Part shown: in pieces, positions 50,756 to 59,665 of the stretch
Layout: each line of letters opens with the position of its first letter
How positions within the stretch are numbered: the first letter of the stretch is position 1
Source of the DNA: Phycisphaerae bacterium
GTDB lineage: Bacteria; Planctomycetota; Phycisphaerae; UBA1845; UTPLA1
DNA length: 64,000 nt
NCBI GenBank assembly: GCA_035275405.1
Contig: DATEMU010000012.1
Coordinates: 372,001-436,000 of the forward strand
Direction: 5' to 3'
Notes under the pieces: model-generated
What the model saw: only the letters and a program-made list of their open reading frames with translations
Told to the model about the DNA's origin: nothing
Databases searched by the model: none
Position numbers and translations under genes: made by a program

Positions 50756-51487
50756 TTACTTCGATTCGCTGAGATCGACGACGGGGACGCCGGGAGGGGG
50801 CTTGAAGACAAACCGTTCGGGCTTGAGTGGAGGGTCGAGCTTGATGTCGGTCAATTCGGTTAGTTGGATTCGTTTGCCCGTGGCATCGTGTCCGGTGCTA
50901 CGAATGCGGATGCCGGACTCCTTGGTCAGATAGTAGATCGTTTTGGCCGGTCTACCGGGGGCACGGGTCTTGGGAACGGTTTCGAGGACCCAAACCTCGT
51001 GTGATTCGATGTTCGCATCGGGAAGAATCCGGAAGTTAAAATCGCGCTCAAGGCTCGCAAAGAAGGCCTCGTCCGCGAGCACCGTCTGACTGGGCATGGG
51101 CTGGGCACGGGTGGCGGAGGGAGGCTGGCCGGCGGTGGTGCTGATCGTGTAGGCGTACTTGCCGTCGGAAACCGTCTGAATGGTCTGGTCGACCACGGCG
51201 GTCCTGCCGGCGGCGGTCTGCGTGACAGCGTTCTTCAGATCGACCCGAAACAGGAGTCGTCCTTTGCTGCGGAGGTGTTCGTAGGTTCCGGTGGCGTGGG
51301 ACCGAATTTGGGCATTGCTTGCGAACAAGTCCGTGGAAATGGTGATATTGGCGGCGAGTGACTTGTGCGCCGCAGCCTGTTGCCGGCAGGTGTTCTTGAT
51401 TTGTTCGATTGTGGAAGGTGGAGTTGCTTCCTGTGGCGGTTGCGCGGTTGATAAGACGGTCATCACGAAAAAGGCAAGGGCGGACAT
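50756..51487 (-). CDS. Exported LolA-like protein
   Basis: About 243 residues. A signal peptide (SALAFFVMTVLSTAQ) and then a mainly beta protein whose sequence of segments (SLAANITISTDLF, GRLLFRVDLKNAV, VSDGKYAYTIST, RTKxIYYLTKESG-like block, DIKLDPPLKPERFVF) follows the open beta-barrel of LolA/LolB-related lipoprotein or lipid carriers. It may bind acyl chains in the periplasm. The start at 51487 is chosen from the signal peptide; the frame extends to 51766. Immediately upstream of the LCAT-like gene, which supports a lipid-related role. Confidence 0.6.
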   Translation of the reverse strand: MSALAFFVMTVLSTAQPPQEATPPSTIEQIKNTCRQQAAAHKSLAANITISTDLFASNAQIRSHATGTYEHLRSKGRLLFRVDLKNAVTQTAAGRTAVVDQTIQTVSDGKYAYTISTTAGQPPSATRAQPMPSQTVLADEAFFASLERDFNFRILPDANIESHEVWVLETVPKTRAPGRPAKTIYYLTKESGIRIRSTGHDATGKRIQLTELTDIKLDPPLKPERFVFKPPPGVPVVDLSESK

Positions 51488-51944
51488 GAGATCGGATTCT
51501 ATGAGTGATCTGCCGAATGGGCATGTGCGAGACACCGCCTTTTTGGTGTTTTTATCACATGGAGGGGTGTGCAGAAGCACCCGCGGCTGATAACGGTACA
51601 ACCAGTCTCGAAGGTCAGGTTTCGGGTCCGAATCGGTCGGCTTAATTCGATCCGAAGGGGTTGGCGGGGATGCCGGCGTGAGGCGCGCCGGGCAAAACGG
51701 AGCATATCGGACAGCGCGTAAGTTGTTTATATTTAGTATGTTACTTAACCTTTGAATCGTTGGCAAAGAGGTTAAATGGTCCCGGAAAAATGCTCAAAAA
51801 AAAGAGAAATCGTTATCAAGAAGGGTTGACTTGGGGGGCAGGTTCTGGTAACGTACCAGTTGAGTTCGAGGCAGTGCACAGGCACTGGAAAAGAAGCTAT
51901 CTACGCCCCACGGAAAAGGCGTAACCAGTAACGGAGGAGATGAA
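51488..51944. other. Divergent A/T-rich intergenic region
   Basis: About 460 bases between the LolA-like gene (minus) and a PEP-CTERM gene (plus). The part 51715-51830 is strongly A/T-rich for this genome. It contains the promoter of the PEP-CTERM gene listed next; no promoter for the minus-strand group could be picked with confidence. Confidence 0.5.
51826..51887 (+). promoter_or_regulatory. Promoter with overlapping inverted repeat and leader hairpin
   Basis: TTGACT (51826-51831) and TAACGT (51849-51854) with a 17-base spacer. A perfect inverted repeat CTGGTA/TACCAG (51845-51859) covers the -10 box, a possible operator. A hairpin CAGTGC/GCACTG (51872-51887) follows near the 5' end of the RNA. 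It precedes the PEP-CTERM gene by about 60 bases. Confidence 0.6.
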
Positions 51945-52520
51945 ATGCGAATCACAGCACTTATTACGGGATTGGTTTTGTTGGCGGTTAGCCCCGCTAA
52001 CGCGGTTTTCATTGGTTTCGATTCGGAGCCGAATGACACCACTGGAACGGCGGATCCGTTGATCAGCGATGATGGTGATTTCAACACCCCGACCTGTACC
52101 CTCAGCGCGGACGTTGGATTCGGCACATTGGCTGCCGGCAACGTCGACTTCTACAGCGTCTTCATCCCGGCGGGATGCATCCTGACCGCGACCACGACTC
52201 CGCTGAGCCCGTTCGGCAGCGTTCCTGACACGCTTCTCGCTATGTTTAATCCCGCCCTGATCCCGGGTTCCACCAACGACGATGCCGGGAATCACGTCAA
52301 TGGTACGGGTTCAAACCGCGGATCGACGATCCGGTTTTTGAGCCTGGTATCGCAGACGTACCAAGTCGGCGTTACGGGTTTTCTCGATTCTGATTTTAAC
52401 GGCACCGGTCACACTCAAAACGGCGATTATCTTTTGACGGTCAGCATCACCCCTGAGCCGGCGACGATTGGTTTGCTGGTCGGCGGCCTGTTGATCGGCC
52501 TGCGACGCCGCGTTCGCTAA
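51945..52520 (+). CDS. PEP-CTERM protein
   Basis: 191 residues. Signal peptide (residues 1-20, ending SPANA), then a beta-rich domain that resembles bacterial pre-peptidase C-terminal (PPC-like) domains: SEPNDTTGTADPL near the start and VDFYSVFIPAGCILTATT in the middle. The C-terminus is PEPATIGLLVGGLLIGLRRR, a textbook PEP motif, hydrophobic helix and Arg cluster recognised by exosortase. The start follows GGAGGAGATG. Promoter and terminator flank it, so it is monocistronic. Presumably exported to the cell surface or extracellular matrix. Confidence 0.88.
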   Translation: MRITALITGLVLLAVSPANAVFIGFDSEPNDTTGTADPLISDDGDFNTPTCTLSADVGFGTLAAGNVDFYSVFIPAGCILTATTTPLSPFGSVPDTLLAMFNPALIPGSTNDDAGNHVNGTGSNRGSTIRFLSLVSQTYQVGVTGFLDSDFNGTGHTQNGDYLLTVSITPEPATIGLLVGGLLIGLRRRVR

Positions 52521-52548
52521 GTTCGGTTTACTACACTTTCGCATTTCA

Positions 52549-52583
52549 AACGCCGCGAGGGTTGTCCTCGCGGCGTTTTTTTT
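52549..52583 (+). terminator. Rho-independent terminator
   Basis: AACGCCGCGAGG (52549-52560) pairs perfectly with CCTCGCGGCGTT (52566-52577) around five bases, followed by eight Ts. It ends the PEP-CTERM transcript. Confidence 0.95.
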
Positions 52584-52685
52584 GCGCGCTTTTTTCGCAG
52601 GCCGGCGCGATATACTTTGCAGCCCTTGCCGCCGATTGACGGGACGGTAAGGCGGGTGGGTCGATGTCAGGCGGGTAGGTTGTTC

Positions 52686-54803
52686 ATGTCGGAAACCTCG
52701 GACGGGAGCGATAGCGGCAGACCCTCGGCCCTGGCCAGGGTACGCAACATCGGGATTGCGGCACATATCGACGCGGGGAAGACGACCACGACCGAACGCA
52801 TCCTGTTCTATACGGGCCGGACGCATCGGATGGGGGAGGTCGATGACGGGACGACCACCACGGATTTCGACGAGCAGGAGCAGAACCGCGGGATCACGAT
52901 CTTCAGCGCGGCGGTGACCTGTCCGTGGAAGGACCATCGGATCAATCTGATTGACACGCCGGGGCACGTCGATTTTACGGCGGAGGTCGAGCGGAGCCTG
53001 CGCGTACTCGATGGGGCGGTCGTCGTGTTCGACGCGAAGGAGGGCGTGGAGGCGCAGTCGGAGACGGTGTGGCGGCAGGCGCGGAAGTACCACGTTCCCT
53101 GTCTTTTCTTCGTCAACAAGATGGACAAGATCGGGGCGGATTTTTTCATGTCCGTGGCGTCGACCGAGAAGCGCCTGGAGGCGCATCCGGTGCCGGTGCA
53201 GATTCCGATCGGGGCCGAGTCGACGTTTTCGGGGGTGATCGATCTGCTGACGATGAAGGCGCTGCGCTTCACGGGTCCGCAGGGAACCATTGTCACGGAG
53301 GAGGAGATTCCCGAGTCGCTCTCGGAAGAAGTGCGACATTGGCGACATCATCTGGAAGAGAAAGTGTCCGAGACGGACGACGGATTGATGCACAAGTACC
53401 TCGAGGAGGAGGCGCTGGGCGAGGCGGAGATCAAGGCGGCGCTGCGGCGGGCGACGATCGCGGGGAAGCTGCACCCGGTCTTCTGCGGATCGGCGCTGAA
53501 GAACACCGGCGTCCAACCGCTGCTGGACGGCGTCGTGGACTATCTCCCGTCGCCGGTCGAGCGACCGCCGGTGGATGGGGTGGTGTCGCCGGATGATCCG
53601 ACGAAGGTTGCAAGGAAGCCGTCGCGGGATGAGCCGTTTGCGGCGATGGTGTTCAAAATCGTGGCGGAGAAGCCGCTGGATTTGTATTACCTGCGGATTT
53701 ACAGCGGATTTCTCAAGAGTGGCTCGCGGGTGTTCAACGCGAATACGGGTAACAAGGAAAACCTCAGCCGGATGTTCCGCATGTTCGCGAAGCGGCGCGA
53801 GCAGATCGACGAGGCGTCGGCGGGCGATATCGTCGCGGGCGTCGGGCTGAAGGAGGCGCTGACGGGGCACACGCTCTGCGACGCGCGGGCGCCGATCGTC
53901 CTGGAGCGGATCGAGTTCCCCACGCCGGTCATCAGCGTGTCGGTCGAGCCAAAGAACACGAAGGACAAGGAGGCGATGGGGGAGGTGCTGGCCAAGATGG
54001 CCCGGCAGGATCCGACGTTTCGCTATGGGATCGACGCGGAGACGGGGCAGACGATTATCAGCGGGATGGGCGAGCTGCACCTGGAGGTGCTGACCTACCG
54101 GCTGGAGCACGATTATCGCGTGCCGGTGAGCGTAGGGCGACCGCTGGTGGCGTATCGGGAGGCGATCACGCACGCCGCGGAGGCGGAGGCACGGTTCATT
54201 CGGCAGACCGGCGGGCGTGGGCAGTACGCGGTGGTGACGCTGCGGGTCGAGCCGATCGCGGTGGAAAAGGGACACGACGCGTTTGAGTTTGTGGATGCGA
54301 CGACCGGGGGGGCGGTGCGGCGGGAGTTCGTGAACGCCGTGGAGCGCGGGGCGCGAGAGGGGATGCAGATGGGGGTGCTGGCGGGGTACGAGGTGCTGAA
54401 CGTGCGGGCGACGCTGCTGGACGGGAAGGAACACGACGTGGACAGTTCGGAGCTGGCGTTTGAGAACGCGGGGCGGCTGGCGATAGAAGAGGCGATGAAG
54501 AAAGCGGGGCCAGTGCTGCTCGAACCGATCATGAAGCTGCAGGTGACGGTGCCGGACGAGTACTTCGGGGCTGTCAGCGGGGACATCAGCGCGCGGCGGG
54601 GGCTGATTCAGGATACGGAGATGCGGGGCAGGCAACGCGTGATCCATGCGCAGGCGCCGCTTTCGGAATTGTTTCAGTACGCGACGAAACTGCGGACGCT
54701 GTCGCAGGGACGGGCGGGACATTCGATGGAGCCGCTGGCGTATGAGCCGATGCCGCCGGGATTGCAGCAGGAGCTTTTGCGCAAACATGGGTACATCGAA
54801 TGA
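52686..54803 (+). CDS. fusA: Elongation factor G
   Basis: Ribosomal translocase GTPase. 705 residues with all five EF-G domains. G1 is [16 protein letters not shown], switch [21 protein letters not shown]3 [18 protein letters not shown]4 NKMDK; domain IV begins [15 protein letters not shown] and carries GGRGQYAVV, and the C-terminal end has [21 protein letters not shown]. Switch I differs from the usual GAATMDWMEQEQERGIT form, so it could be one of several EF-G paralogues. It lies 1.4 kb before rpsJ, but rpsL, rpsG and tuf, its common companions, are absent. ATG 52686 is chosen over 52617; TAGG lies upstream. Confidence 0.88.
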   Translation: MSETSDGSDSGRPSALARVRNIGIAAHIDAGKTTTTERILFYTGRTHRMGEVDDGTTTTDFDEQEQNRGITIFSAAVTCPWKDHRINLIDTPGHVDFTAEVERSLRVLDGAVVVFDAKEGVEAQSETVWRQARKYHVPCLFFVNKMDKIGADFFMSVASTEKRLEAHPVPVQIPIGAESTFSGVIDLLTMKALRFTGPQGTIVTEEEIPESLSEEVRHWRHHLEEKVSETDDGLMHKYLEEEALGEAEIKAALRRATIAGKLHPVFCGSALKNTGVQPLLDGVVDYLPSPVERPPVDGVVSPDDPTKVARKPSRDEPFAAMVFKIVAEKPLDLYYLRIYSGFLKSGSRVFNANTGNKENLSRMFRMFAKRREQIDEASAGDIVAGVGLKEALTGHTLCDARAPIVLERIEFPTPVISVSVEPKNTKDKEAMGEVLAKMARQDPTFRYGIDAETGQTIISGMGELHLEVLTYRLEHDYRVPVSVGRPLVAYREAITHAAEAEARFIRQTGGRGQYAVVTLRVEPIAVEKGHDAFEFVDATTGGAVRREFVNAVERGAREGMQMGVLAGYEVLNVRATLLDGKEHDVDSSELAFENAGRLAIEEAMKKAGPVLLEPIMKLQVTVPDEYFGAVSGDISARRGLIQDTEMRGRQRVIHAQAPLSELFQYATKLRTLSQGRAGHSMEPLAYEPMPPGLQQELLRKHGYIE

Positions 54804-54919
54804 GCGATTGGCCATGAGGCGATGGGATTCATGGGAAGAATGGGAAGTATGGGGCGGCGGGGGGCGACAAGTGTTCGCCCTTCGGCGGCGAGAACCTTTT
54901 TCCGTCTTCGGCGAGATTC

Positions 54920-55723
54920 CTAACTTGAGTTGAGGAAGGCGCCGGGATCGAAGTCGGCCAAGATTCGCCGGCGAAGGGCTTCGCGGCGGGGGTCGGGGTC
55001 GGGGAGATCGGCGAGATCGAGGCGCGGGGCGAGGGGGTCGGGGAGGGAATGCGGAAGTGGGAATGCGGAATGCGGAATGGGCGAAGGGGAAGCGACCGAA
55101 GCGACAGGATTACGATGGACTGGATTTGGGACGGTCGGGGCCGGGGGATTTGAGATATCAGGAAGCGGCTCGGCGGGAGCCTCGCCCTCCCGGAGTTTTT
55201 CGGATTCGGCGCGGAGGTCTTTGCGCTGGAGGTGCGCGGCGATCTTGCAGAGGCGCGACAGGTCGTTGTTTTCGCTGCGCGTCTTGGCGGCATCGGCTTT
55301 TTGCGAGGCGTTCTCCATTCGGCGGCGGGCGATTTCGACGTTGCTGGCGGCCTGGTAAATTCGAGTGAGGCGGTTGAGGGCGGTGAGACCGGCGTCGTCG
55401 TCGAGGCTGGCGTCGAGGAGGCGGAAGGCGAGGACGCGGGGGACGAGTTCGACGGGGTCCTGTTCGGCATCGCAGGAGCGGGCCATTTCGATGAGGGCAG
55501 CAGAACGGCGGACGCGGCGGGCCCAGTAATAAAAGGCGGTGAAGCTGATTCCGAGGCGATCCAGTTCGAAGTGCTGGAAACAGTCGTGGTAGGTCCAGGG
55601 GTTTTTGCGGATGAGGGCTTCGACCAATTTGGCGCGGAGTTCGGCGTCGGCCTTTTTGAAGAGTGAGGATTTGCTGTCGGACTTTTCGACGGCTTCGCAG
55701 AGTTCGGCAATGGTATCGGGCAT
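54920..55723 (-). CDS. Hypothetical helical protein with repeat-derived segment
   Basis: 267 residues. The first 170 are helical and look genuinely coding: ELCEAVEKSDSKSSLF, then NPWTYHDCFQHFELDRLGIS and FTAFYYWARRVRRSAALIEM suggest a DNA- or RNA-binding helix-turn-helix, faintly like small terminase-type phage proteins. The segment REGEAPAEPLP is the translation of a GC-rich repeat (55165-55194), followed by a low-complexity Pro/Ser tail. A competing frame overlaps but is low complexity. GAGG lies nine bases before the ATG. Function not recognised. Confidence 0.5.
   Translation of the reverse strand: MPDTIAELCEAVEKSDSKSSLFKKADAELRAKLVEALIRKNPWTYHDCFQHFELDRLGISFTAFYYWARRVRRSAALIEMARSCDAEQDPVELVPRVLAFRLLDASLDDDAGLTALNRLTRIYQAASNVEIARRRMENASQKADAAKTRSENNDLSRLCKIAAHLQRKDLRAESEKLREGEAPAEPLPDISNPPAPTVPNPVHRNPVASVASPSPIPHSAFPLPHSLPDPLAPRLDLADLPDPDPRREALRRRILADFDPGAFLNSS
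55165..55194. repeat. Interspersed GC-rich repeat inside coding sequence
   Basis: On the minus strand this stretch holds GGAGGGCGAGGCTCCCGCC and the following GAGCCG, a palindromic element resembling one widespread in planctomycete genomes. Here it is in frame and encodes GEAPAEPLP. Confidence 0.5.
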
Positions 55724-56194
55724 GGAAATTCAACCTCGCGAGAAATGGCGCTTGAAAACTCCTGAAGTTCCTGAAATTGGGCGCGTCGGCGCGGAATCTC
55801 CGGGGCCAGTGATCAGAGGTCAGTGAGGCGAGGGTGGCTGGTTTCTCCCGGCGCGCCGGGATCGACTTGGCGTACCTTTGCCCAGCCGGGCCGCTTCGTC
55901 ACCCACAGCGGGTAACGCTACGGTGGCCTCCTCTTTTTTCCTGACTACACTCTCTATCCCTGCTCAGCGCTCCCTCTAAAACGGGAGTGGGCTGAGGTAG
56001 CCTGGGAATGTCGCAAGATATTGTGGCGACGATGGTTAGGATGGCATCGCCTTCCAGGGCTCCTCTCCCTCTCGGGGGCCAGTGCTTTAAGAGCGGGGGC
56101 ACCTTGACATCGGCAGCGGGCGTGGTACGCTGTCTGGTCTTGCCTTGCCCGGCGTCGGGCAGCAGGAACTGGCGCTGGCGGACAGGTTTAAGCC
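55724..56194. other. Intergenic region before S10 cluster
   Basis: About 470 bases upstream of rpsJ. It has a perfect 14-base palindrome CCCGGCGCGCCGGG at 55847-55860 and no supportable gene. The last 90 bases carry the candidate S10 promoter and a leader hairpin TGCCCG/CGGGCA at 56146-56161. Confidence 0.5.
56104..56131 (+). promoter_or_regulatory. Candidate promoter of S10 ribosomal protein cluster
   Basis: A perfect -35 box TTGACA (56104-56109) and TACGCT (56126-56131) with a 16-base spacer, 63 bases before the rpsJ start. A hairpin follows in the presumed leader. Confidence 0.55.
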
Positions 56195-56503
56195 GTGGCA
56201 CTCGATCGAATTCGCATTCGAATGGAAGCCTACGATCATCGCGCGCTGGATGGCTCAGCGCGGGAGATTGTGGAGCACGCGAAGCGCACGAATGCGCGGG
56301 TGCGGGGACCGATCCCGCTGCCGACGCGGATCGAGCGGTACACGGTCTTGCGCAGCCCGCACGTCGATAAGAAGTCCCGCGAGCAGTTCGAGATGCGAAC
56401 GCACAAGCGGGTGATTGATATTTTCGAGCCGACGGCTCGGACGGTGGAAGCCCTCAACCGGCTGGTGGTGCCGGCGGGCGTTTTTGTAAAGATCAGGGCG
56501 TAG
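56195..56503 (+). CDS. rpsJ: 30S ribosomal protein S10
   Basis: 102 residues, the normal length. [20 protein letters not shown] at the start, [22 protein letters not shown] in the middle (16S rRNA and NusB contacts) and [16 protein letters not shown] identify it. It also takes part in antitermination with NusB. Start codon is GTG with AGG upstream. First gene of the S10 cluster. Confidence 0.97.
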   Translation: MALDRIRIRMEAYDHRALDGSAREIVEHAKRTNARVRGPIPLPTRIERYTVLRSPHVDKKSREQFEMRTHKRVIDIFEPTARTVEALNRLVVPAGVFVKIRA

Positions 56504-56639
56504 ACCGGACGCGCATCGGTCAGCGGACACTCGAACCGAGTATCGAGTTCGTCGAACCCCTCTTTTAAGACAACCCAGCGCGTGAGACGTATCGCGCGCA
56601 CGACGGAACAACCGGAATGGTAAGGGATATCCTGCCATC

Positions 56640-57311
56640 ATGAATGCAGCGATTTTAGGCAGAAAAGTCGGCATGACCCGCGTGTTCGCGGAGGACGGCG
56701 CTTCCGTGCCCGTGACGGTGGTGGAGGCAGGTCCCTGTCCGGTCCTTCAAGTGAAGACGAAGGAGACGGACGGCTACGAGGCGGTGCAACTCGGGTTCCT
56801 GGACGCCAAGGCCAGCCGAAGCACACGACCGCAGATCGGCCATACGCGGAAGGCACAGTCGAAGCCGCAGAAGTTCGTGCGGGAGATTCGGCTGCACGAA
56901 CCGACGGAGCGCAAGGTCGGGGAAAAGATCAGCGTCGAGGTGTTTTCCGAACAAGAGATCAAGTACGTCGACGTGGTGGGGACGAGCATCGGCAAGGGAT
57001 TTCAGGGGGTCATGAAGCGGCATCATTTCGGCGGGCAACCGGCCACGCACGGGACCGAGCGCAAGCACCGGTCGGCGGGCGGCATCGGGGCCTCCGGTAA
57101 TCGCGGTTTCGGCCGATGCATCAAGAAGGGCAAGAAGATGCCGGGGCATATGGGCCATGAGCGAATTACGGTTCGAAACCAGAAGCTGATCTCGGTGGAC
57201 AAGGATCGAAATCTGCTGCTCATCGAGGGGGCGATTCCTGGTCCGGACGGCGGTTACGTGGTGGTGTACCAGGCGAAGACGAAGGGCGCCCCGAGTAAGA
57301 AGGGCAAGTAG
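56640..57311 (+). CDS. rplC: 50S ribosomal protein L3
   Basis: 223 residues. AILGRKVGMTRVFAEDG opens the protein; KGFQGVMKRHHFGGQPATHG and HRSAGGIGASGNRGF, then KKMPGHMGHERITVRN form the conserved loop reaching the peptidyl transferase centre. It follows rpsJ after a 136-base gap with no clear signal. A terminator-like hairpin lies directly after it. Confidence 0.97.
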   Translation: MNAAILGRKVGMTRVFAEDGASVPVTVVEAGPCPVLQVKTKETDGYEAVQLGFLDAKASRSTRPQIGHTRKAQSKPQKFVREIRLHEPTERKVGEKISVEVFSEQEIKYVDVVGTSIGKGFQGVMKRHHFGGQPATHGTERKHRSAGGIGASGNRGFGRCIKKGKKMPGHMGHERITVRNQKLISVDKDRNLLLIEGAIPGPDGGYVVVYQAKTKGAPSKKGK

Positions 57312-57319
57312 ACAATGGT

Positions 57320-57349
57320 CGCGGGCGTGGAAACGCCGCGGCCTTTTTT
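57320..57349 (+). terminator. Terminator-like hairpin between rplC and rplD
   Basis: CGCGGGCGT (57320-57328) pairs with ACGCCGCG (57333-57340) apart from one bulged G, capped by GGAA, then GCC and six Ts (57344-57349). It begins nine bases after the rplC stop and lies before the likely rplD start, where an attenuator acting on the downstream genes would be expected. Confidence 0.55.
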
Positions 57350-57365
57350 GTTGGCTGCGAATGTC

Positions 57366-58013
57366 ATGATTGAGATACCGGTGCTGAACATCAAGGGCGA
57401 GAAGGTGGGGAGCGAGAAGCTCGACCCGGCGTCGCTCGGCGGGAAGGTGCGACTGGACCTGCTCAAGCAGGCGGTAGTGACGTACCGCGCCAATCAACGG
57501 CAGGGGACAGTGACGACGAAGAGTCGGGGGATGGTCCACGGTTCTTCGAAAAAGCTGTACCGGCAGAAGGGGACGGGCCGGGCGCGAGCGGGCAATCTAC
57601 GGACGCCGGTTCGCGTGGGCGGCGGTCATGCGTTTGCGAAGGTGAACCGGGATTTTTCGAAGAAGCTGTCGCGAAAGATGCGGCGTGCGGCGCGAGACTC
57701 GGCGATTCTGGCGAAGGCGATATCGGGGACGGCGATGATCGTCGATGGACTCAAGTTTGACGCGCCGAAGACGGCGACGATGTCCAAGATGCTGAAGGCG
57801 ACGAAGGCGGATCGCGGGGCGCTGCTGGCGTACGCGACGGACGACGCCAATATGCTGCTCTCGGGGCGGAACATCCCGAATTTCGACATCAAGCGCGTCG
57901 GCGACATCAACGCGTATGAAGTGATGAAGGCCCGGCGGCTGATCTTTACGCCGGAGGCCTTCGCGGCGTTTCGGAAGGAACCGAGCGGGGCGGCCCGTTC
58001 GGCGAAGGTTTAG
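57366..58013 (+). CDS. rplD: 50S ribosomal protein L4
   Basis: 215 residues from ATG 57366, whose MIEIPVLNIKGEKVG matches the usual L4 start. The frame also opens at ATG 57315, adding 17 residues translated across the terminator-like hairpin; neither start has a strong ribosome-binding site. TKSRGMVHGSSKKLYRQKGTG and RARAGNLRTPVRVGGG form the extended loop lining the exit tunnel; the C-terminus FDIKRVGDINAYEVMKARRL is typical. In E. coli L4 represses its own operon by attenuation, which makes the adjacent hairpin notable. Confidence 0.93.
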   Translation: MIEIPVLNIKGEKVGSEKLDPASLGGKVRLDLLKQAVVTYRANQRQGTVTTKSRGMVHGSSKKLYRQKGTGRARAGNLRTPVRVGGGHAFAKVNRDFSKKLSRKMRRAARDSAILAKAISGTAMIVDGLKFDAPKTATMSKMLKATKADRGALLAYATDDANMLLSGRNIPNFDIKRVGDINAYEVMKARRLIFTPEAFAAFRKEPSGAARSAKV

Positions 58014-58021
58014 GTGCGACG

Positions 58022-58333
58022 ATGGATATCTACCATGTGATCCGGCGGCCGCTCGTGACCGAGAAAGGCACGCACCAAAGCAAGCAGTCGTTCGGGGCGA
58101 CGCGGACGCGCGCCGGCCGCGGCGGGGCGTACAGTTTCGAGGTCCACCCCGGGGCGAACAAGATCGAGATTCGGGACGCGATTGAGAAGATTTACAGCGT
58201 GAAGGTCGCCAATGTGCGGACGAGCGTCCACGCTGGGAAACGGCGGCGGTATCGTTTCAAGACGGGATTGACTCGCGGCTGGAAGAAGGCCGTGGTGGTA
58301 TTGGAACCGAATTTTCATATAGACCTGTTTTAG
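58022..58333 (+). CDS. rplW: 50S ribosomal protein L23
   Basis: 103 residues. IYHVIRRPLVTEKGTHQ and the C-terminal half (FEVHPGANKIEIRDAIEKIY, VKVANVRTSVHAGKRRRY) are diagnostic; the tail WKKAVVVLEPNFHIDLF is standard. A basic insertion (about residues 24-36, SFGATRTRAGRGG) is longer than in most bacteria. It sits at the tunnel exit and docks trigger factor and SRP. Eight bases separate it from rplD. A hairpin GTCCGCC/GGCGGAT follows at 58344-58364 before rplB. Confidence 0.96.
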   Translation: MDIYHVIRRPLVTEKGTHQSKQSFGATRTRAGRGGAYSFEVHPGANKIEIRDAIEKIYSVKVANVRTSVHAGKRRRYRFKTGLTRGWKKAVVVLEPNFHIDLF

Positions 58334-58388
58334 GAAACAGCACCGTCCGCCACAGAGGGCGGATGCTATAAGAAGCGACGGATAAGCC

Positions 58389-59258
58389 ATGGGTATCAAG
58401 ATCTACAAGAAGACGACCGCGGGACGACGGCAGTCCAGCGTGAACGACTTCGCGGAGTTGACGGATCGCAAGCGGCGGCCGTTCAAGTCGCTGTGTCGGC
58501 CGATGGTTTCGACCGGGGGGCGCAACAATCAGGGATTCACGACGTCGCGGTTTCGCGGCGGCGGGCACAAGAAGCTGTATCGGGTGATCGACTTCAAGCG
58601 GAACAAGGACGGGGTGACGGCGGCGGTGGAAGCGATCGAGTATGACCCGAACCGGAACTGCTTTATCGCGCTGGTGCGCTACGCGGATGGGGAGCATCGT
58701 TACATCCTGGCGCCGAACGGCCTGAAGGCGGGCGACAAGGTGATGAGCGGCTCGGGGGTGGAGCCCAAGCTGGGTTACACGATGCCGCTGGCGGAAGTGC
58801 CGGTGGGGATGGACGTACACAATATCGAGATGATCGCCGGGCAGGGTGGAAAGCTCGTTCGATCGGCGGGGGGCGCGGCGAAGCTGGCGGCCCGCGAGGC
58901 GTTGTGGGCGACGATCATTCTGCCATCCGGGGAAATGCGGCAAGTTCGCGTGGAGTGCCGGGCGACGATCGGCCAGCTCGGCAACGTGGACTACAAGAAT
59001 ATCAGTTGGGGCAAGGCCGGCCGCAGTCGGTTTCGGGGTCGCCGACCACACGTGCGAGGGACGGCGCAGAACCCGGTGGCGCACCCCCTGGGCGGCGGCG
59101 AGGGTCGAAGCGGCGGCGGTCGTCATCCGTGCAGCCCGACGGGCGTGTTAGCCAAGGGCGGGCGGACGCGGAATCCGCGGTTGAATTCGAATCGACGGAT
59201 TTTGCGGCGGCGGAAGAGCCGGCGGTATGGACAGGTGTCGCTGCCGCGGAAGAAGTAA
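58389..59258 (+). CDS. rplB: 50S ribosomal protein L2
   Basis: 289 residues. It begins [17 protein letters not shown] and has [59 protein letters not shown] and the C-terminal [22 protein letters not shown]-type loop whose His supports peptidyl transferase. Binds 23S rRNA and bridges the subunits. Normal order after rplW. Confidence 0.97.
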   Translation: MGIKIYKKTTAGRRQSSVNDFAELTDRKRRPFKSLCRPMVSTGGRNNQGFTTSRFRGGGHKKLYRVIDFKRNKDGVTAAVEAIEYDPNRNCFIALVRYADGEHRYILAPNGLKAGDKVMSGSGVEPKLGYTMPLAEVPVGMDVHNIEMIAGQGGKLVRSAGGAAKLAAREALWATIILPSGEMRQVRVECRATIGQLGNVDYKNISWGKAGRSRFRGRRPHVRGTAQNPVAHPLGGGEGRSGGGRHPCSPTGVLAKGGRTRNPRLNSNRRILRRRKSRRYGQVSLPRKK

Positions 59259-59304
59259 ACAGAATTCACCGGCGGAGCGTCGCCGGATTGATGAGAGAGC
59301 GAAC

Positions 59305-59619
59305 ATGGGACGCAGCTTAAAGAAGGGACCGTTTGTGGACCCGCGGCTTTTTGAGAAGGTCGAGCGGGCGGTGCGCGACGGGAGCCACGAGGCGATCAAG
59401 ACGTGGGCGCGGCGGTGCACGATTCCGCCGGAGTTCGTGGGCAAGTCGTTCGACGTTCACAACGGCAAGATTTTCAAGCGGGTGTTCGTGACGGAAGACA
59501 TGGTCGGGCACAAGCTCGGCGAGTTCAGCCTGACCCGGATTTGGAAGGGTCATGGCAGCGGCAGGAAGACCGAGGAAGCGGCGGCCGGCGGAGCGCCTGC
59601 GGGCCCGGCGAAGAAGTAG
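59305..59619 (+). CDS. rpsS: 30S ribosomal protein S19
   Basis: 104 residues from ATG 59305, which follows GAGAGAG; the longer frame begins inside rpl[33 protein letters not shown] and [13 protein letters not shown] are the S19 motifs. A short Ala/Gly-rich extension follows the usual end. Interacts with S13 and 16S rRNA in the 30S head. Confidence 0.96.
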   Translation: MGRSLKKGPFVDPRLFEKVERAVRDGSHEAIKTWARRCTIPPEFVGKSFDVHNGKIFKRVFVTEDMVGHKLGEFSLTRIWKGHGSGRKTEEAAAGGAPAGPAKK

Positions 59620-59630
59620 GGATTGGATTT

Positions 59631-59659
59631 GCACCGGCTATTAGCCGGCGCCACAAAGG
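59631..59659 (+). repeat. Palindromic repeat, rpsS-rplV gap
   Basis: Arms CCGGCT and AGCCGG with an ATT loop, preceded by GCA and followed by CGCCACAAAGG. The same core occurs at 61793, 63240 and 63881. Its tail includes the AAAGG that serves as rplV ribosome-binding site. Confidence 0.75.
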
Positions 59660-59665
59660 TTGGTC

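Noticed and set aside
54829-55710. 294-codon frame overlapping the hypothetical gene at 54920
   Set aside because: Its product is almost entirely Pro/Ser/Ala low complexity, as expected from an out-of-frame reading of GC-rich coding DNA.
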